From Aureitalea sp. L0-47 (GTDB lineage Bacteria; Bacteroidota; Bacteroidia; Flavobacteriales; Flavobacteriaceae), in the NCBI RefSeq assembly GCF_026126405.1, contig NZ_JAFMTQ010000007.1:62001-126000 (forward strand): a DNA stretch of 64,000 nucleotides. Direction: 5' to 3'. The notes under the pieces are model-generated. The model ran no database searches and had not been told where the DNA came from. It saw only the letters and a list, made by a program, of their open reading frames with translations. Both the position numbers and the translations under genes were made by a program. Position 1 is the stretch's first letter. Each line of letters starts with the position of its first letter. Shown here piece after piece: positions 62,714-64,000 of this stretch.

Positions 62714-63322
62714 ATGTTTAGCGATAAAGCGAACCGGATATTTCAGAAAGCAATTGATACCTACCACATAAAAGACAGTGTAGATCAACCCTTTTCAAAT
62801 CCCTACGATGGAGAAACTGAACTCATTGAGCACCTGTTATACAGAAAGTGCTGGATAGATACGGTACAGTGGCATTACGAGGACATCATTCGAGATCCCA
62901 ACATCGATCCTGAAGCGGCACTTACCTTAAAGCGGAAGATTGATGCATCTAACCAGGACCGTACGGATACGGTAGAATACATAGACAGTTATTTTCTAGA
63001 TGAATACAAGGATGTAGTTCCTTCTGAAACTGCAACTATCAACACCGAAAGCCCAGCATGGGGTATCGACCGATTATCCATTCTGGCCCTGAAGATATAT
63101 CACATGGCCGAAGAAGCCAACCGAACTGATGCCAGTCCGGAACATATTTCCGCCTGTAAAGCGAAGTTGGAGGTACTGCTAGAACAAAGGGTCGACCTAA
63201 GCACGGCCATCGATCAGTTGCTCGATGATATCGCCAAAGGTGAAAAATATATGAAGGTGTACAAGCAGATGAAGATGTACAATGATGACGAAATGAATCC
63301 GGTGCTGCGGAACCAGAAATAA
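62714..63322 (+). CDS. DUF4254 domain-containing protein
   Basis: This 202-residue soluble, mostly helical protein matches the DUF4254 family of Bacteroidota, with LLYRKCWIDTVQWHYEDIIRDP near residue 42 and RLSILALKIYHMAEEANR near 118. These genes are regularly found beside GT9 glycosyltransferase genes in this phylum, as here, which suggests a role in lipopolysaccharide core synthesis. No catalytic motif is evident. It precedes the GT9 gene by 44 bases, probably in one operon. Confidence 0.88.
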   Translation: MFSDKANRIFQKAIDTYHIKDSVDQPFSNPYDGETELIEHLLYRKCWIDTVQWHYEDIIRDPNIDPEAALTLKRKIDASNQDRTDTVEYIDSYFLDEYKDVVPSETATINTESPAWGIDRLSILALKIYHMAEEANRTDASPEHISACKAKLEVLLEQRVDLSTAIDQLLDDIAKGEKYMKVYKQMKMYNDDEMNPVLRNQK

Positions 63323-63366
63323 TTGTGTTCACTCCTAAGCACAGGCGAACCACCCTGCAAACAAAC

Positions 63367-64000
63367 ATGGCACTGCCAACACATATACTTGTAATTCGAC
63401 TCTCAGCCCTGGGGGACGTTGCGATGATGGTTCCCGTAATTCGCGTGTTAATGGCGAACTACCCGGACCTGAAAGTAACCGTTGTCTCAAGGATTCAATT
63501 TAAGCCGATATTTGATGTGATGCCAGAGGTTAGGTTTCTAGAAGCCGATGTCTATGGAAAGCACAAAGGACTTGGTCTGCTAAAATTGGCGAAAGAGGCT
63601 AAGTCGGCCGGCATCGATGCTGTAGCAGACATGCACAATGTGATTCGCTCTAAGATAATTCGGACATCGCTTAAATTGAAGGGGATTCAAAACGCTCTTA
63701 TCGATAAAGGGCGAGCAGAAAAGAAATTCCTTACCGCCGGAAATAGAAAGGAGCTCCCACACGTAAAGTCTACCCATGAGCGATACGCAGATGTATTCAG
63801 GCAGCTCGGATTTTCCATTGATTTAGCAGATCACAGCTTTCCGAAGCGGATGGATGTATCCCCCCGCATTCAGCATTTCTTCGGGAATGAACCGAAAAAG
63901 GCTATTGGAATTGCTCCCTTCGCGGCTTATGCCAGCAAGATGTATCCTCTTGAAATGATGAAAGAGGTGATAGGCGAACTCGATCAGTCTAACCTCTGCA
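63367..64000 (+). CDS. Glycosyltransferase family 9 (heptosyltransferase-like), 3' end outside window
   Basis: The first 211 codons of an open frame run to the end of the window. The N-terminus HILVIRLSALGDVAMMVPVIRVL is the standard start of ADP-heptose:LPS heptosyltransferases (GT9). DMHNVIRSKIIRTSLK and the beginning of the C-terminal domain (AIGIAPFAAYASKMYPLEMM) are also typical. It should add heptose or a related sugar to the lipopolysaccharide core. The upstream DUF4254 gene is its usual partner. The catalytic half cannot be seen. Confidence 0.92.
   Translation, partial: MALPTHILVIRLSALGDVAMMVPVIRVLMANYPDLKVTVVSRIQFKPIFDVMPEVRFLEADVYGKHKGLGLLKLAKEAKSAGIDAVADMHNVIRSKIIRTSLKLKGIQNALIDKGRAEKKFLTAGNRKELPHVKSTHERYADVFRQLGFSIDLADHSFPKRMDVSPRIQHFFGNEPKKAIGIAPFAAYASKMYPLEMMKEVIGELDQSNLC

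Overview
The window looks like a chromosomal segment of a marine-type member of the Flavobacteriaceae (Bacteroidota). The grounds are: TAnnTTTG-type -7 promoter boxes in front of many genes with almost no Shine-Dalgarno sequences; families largely confined to this phylum (DUF4175, DUF4837, DUF4254, the head-GIN domain, and the DUF6909-like protein); and best recognisable relatives of the housekeeping proteins in flavobacteria. No insertion sequence, phage gene, CRISPR array or rRNA operon was seen. Base composition is even except for one very AT-rich gap.

Layout. 0-6 kb: the end of a subtilase, an M1 aminopeptidase, rnpA, a CtpA-type S41 protease, a sterol-desaturase-family enzyme and a small orphan. 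6-10 kb (minus strand): ammonium transporter, ElaA-type acetyltransferase, CDF metal exporter, rpiB, then the only long non-coding stretch (9304-9818, AT-rich) and a DUF2007 protein. 10-24 kb: ribonuclease R, a head-GIN protein, a LysE exporter, tRNA-Cys, folB, glnS, a CPBP protease, a Cys-rich secreted orphan, an acyltransferase plus an EptA-like sulfatase-fold transferase, an SPFH protein, gltX and an AlkB-type hydroxylase. 24-37 kb: DUF4175-ybeY-mnmG, a methyltransferase, holB, pgk, an MltD-like transglycosylase, a DUF4837 lipoprotein, tatA and an M23 peptidase. 37-41 kb: a GH3-family adenylating enzyme and a protein with a nucleoside-phosphorylase-like C-terminus.

41-60 kb is one surface-polysaccharide locus, almost all on the plus strand with overlapping genes. 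It holds rfbBACD for dTDP-rhamnose, a Wzz-like protein, a Wzx flippase, two sulfotransferases, three glycosyltransferases, three polymerase/ligase-like membrane proteins, ugd and a UDP-xylose synthase, and an initiating phosphosugar transferase. A CapK-like adenylate-forming enzyme closes it on the opposite strand. Together the genes predict a Wzx/Wzy-made polymer containing rhamnose and probably glucuronic acid or xylose, decorated with sulfate. 60-64 kb carries purD, two membrane proteins of unknown role, a DUF4254 protein and the start of a GT9 heptosyltransferase-like gene.

The most notable non-coding finding is a pair of 16-bp parS-type centromere sites flanking mnmG (28475-28490 and 30377-30392). 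Together with the AT-rich gap at 9.3-9.8 kb, they suggest that this segment lies in the origin-proximal part of the chromosome.
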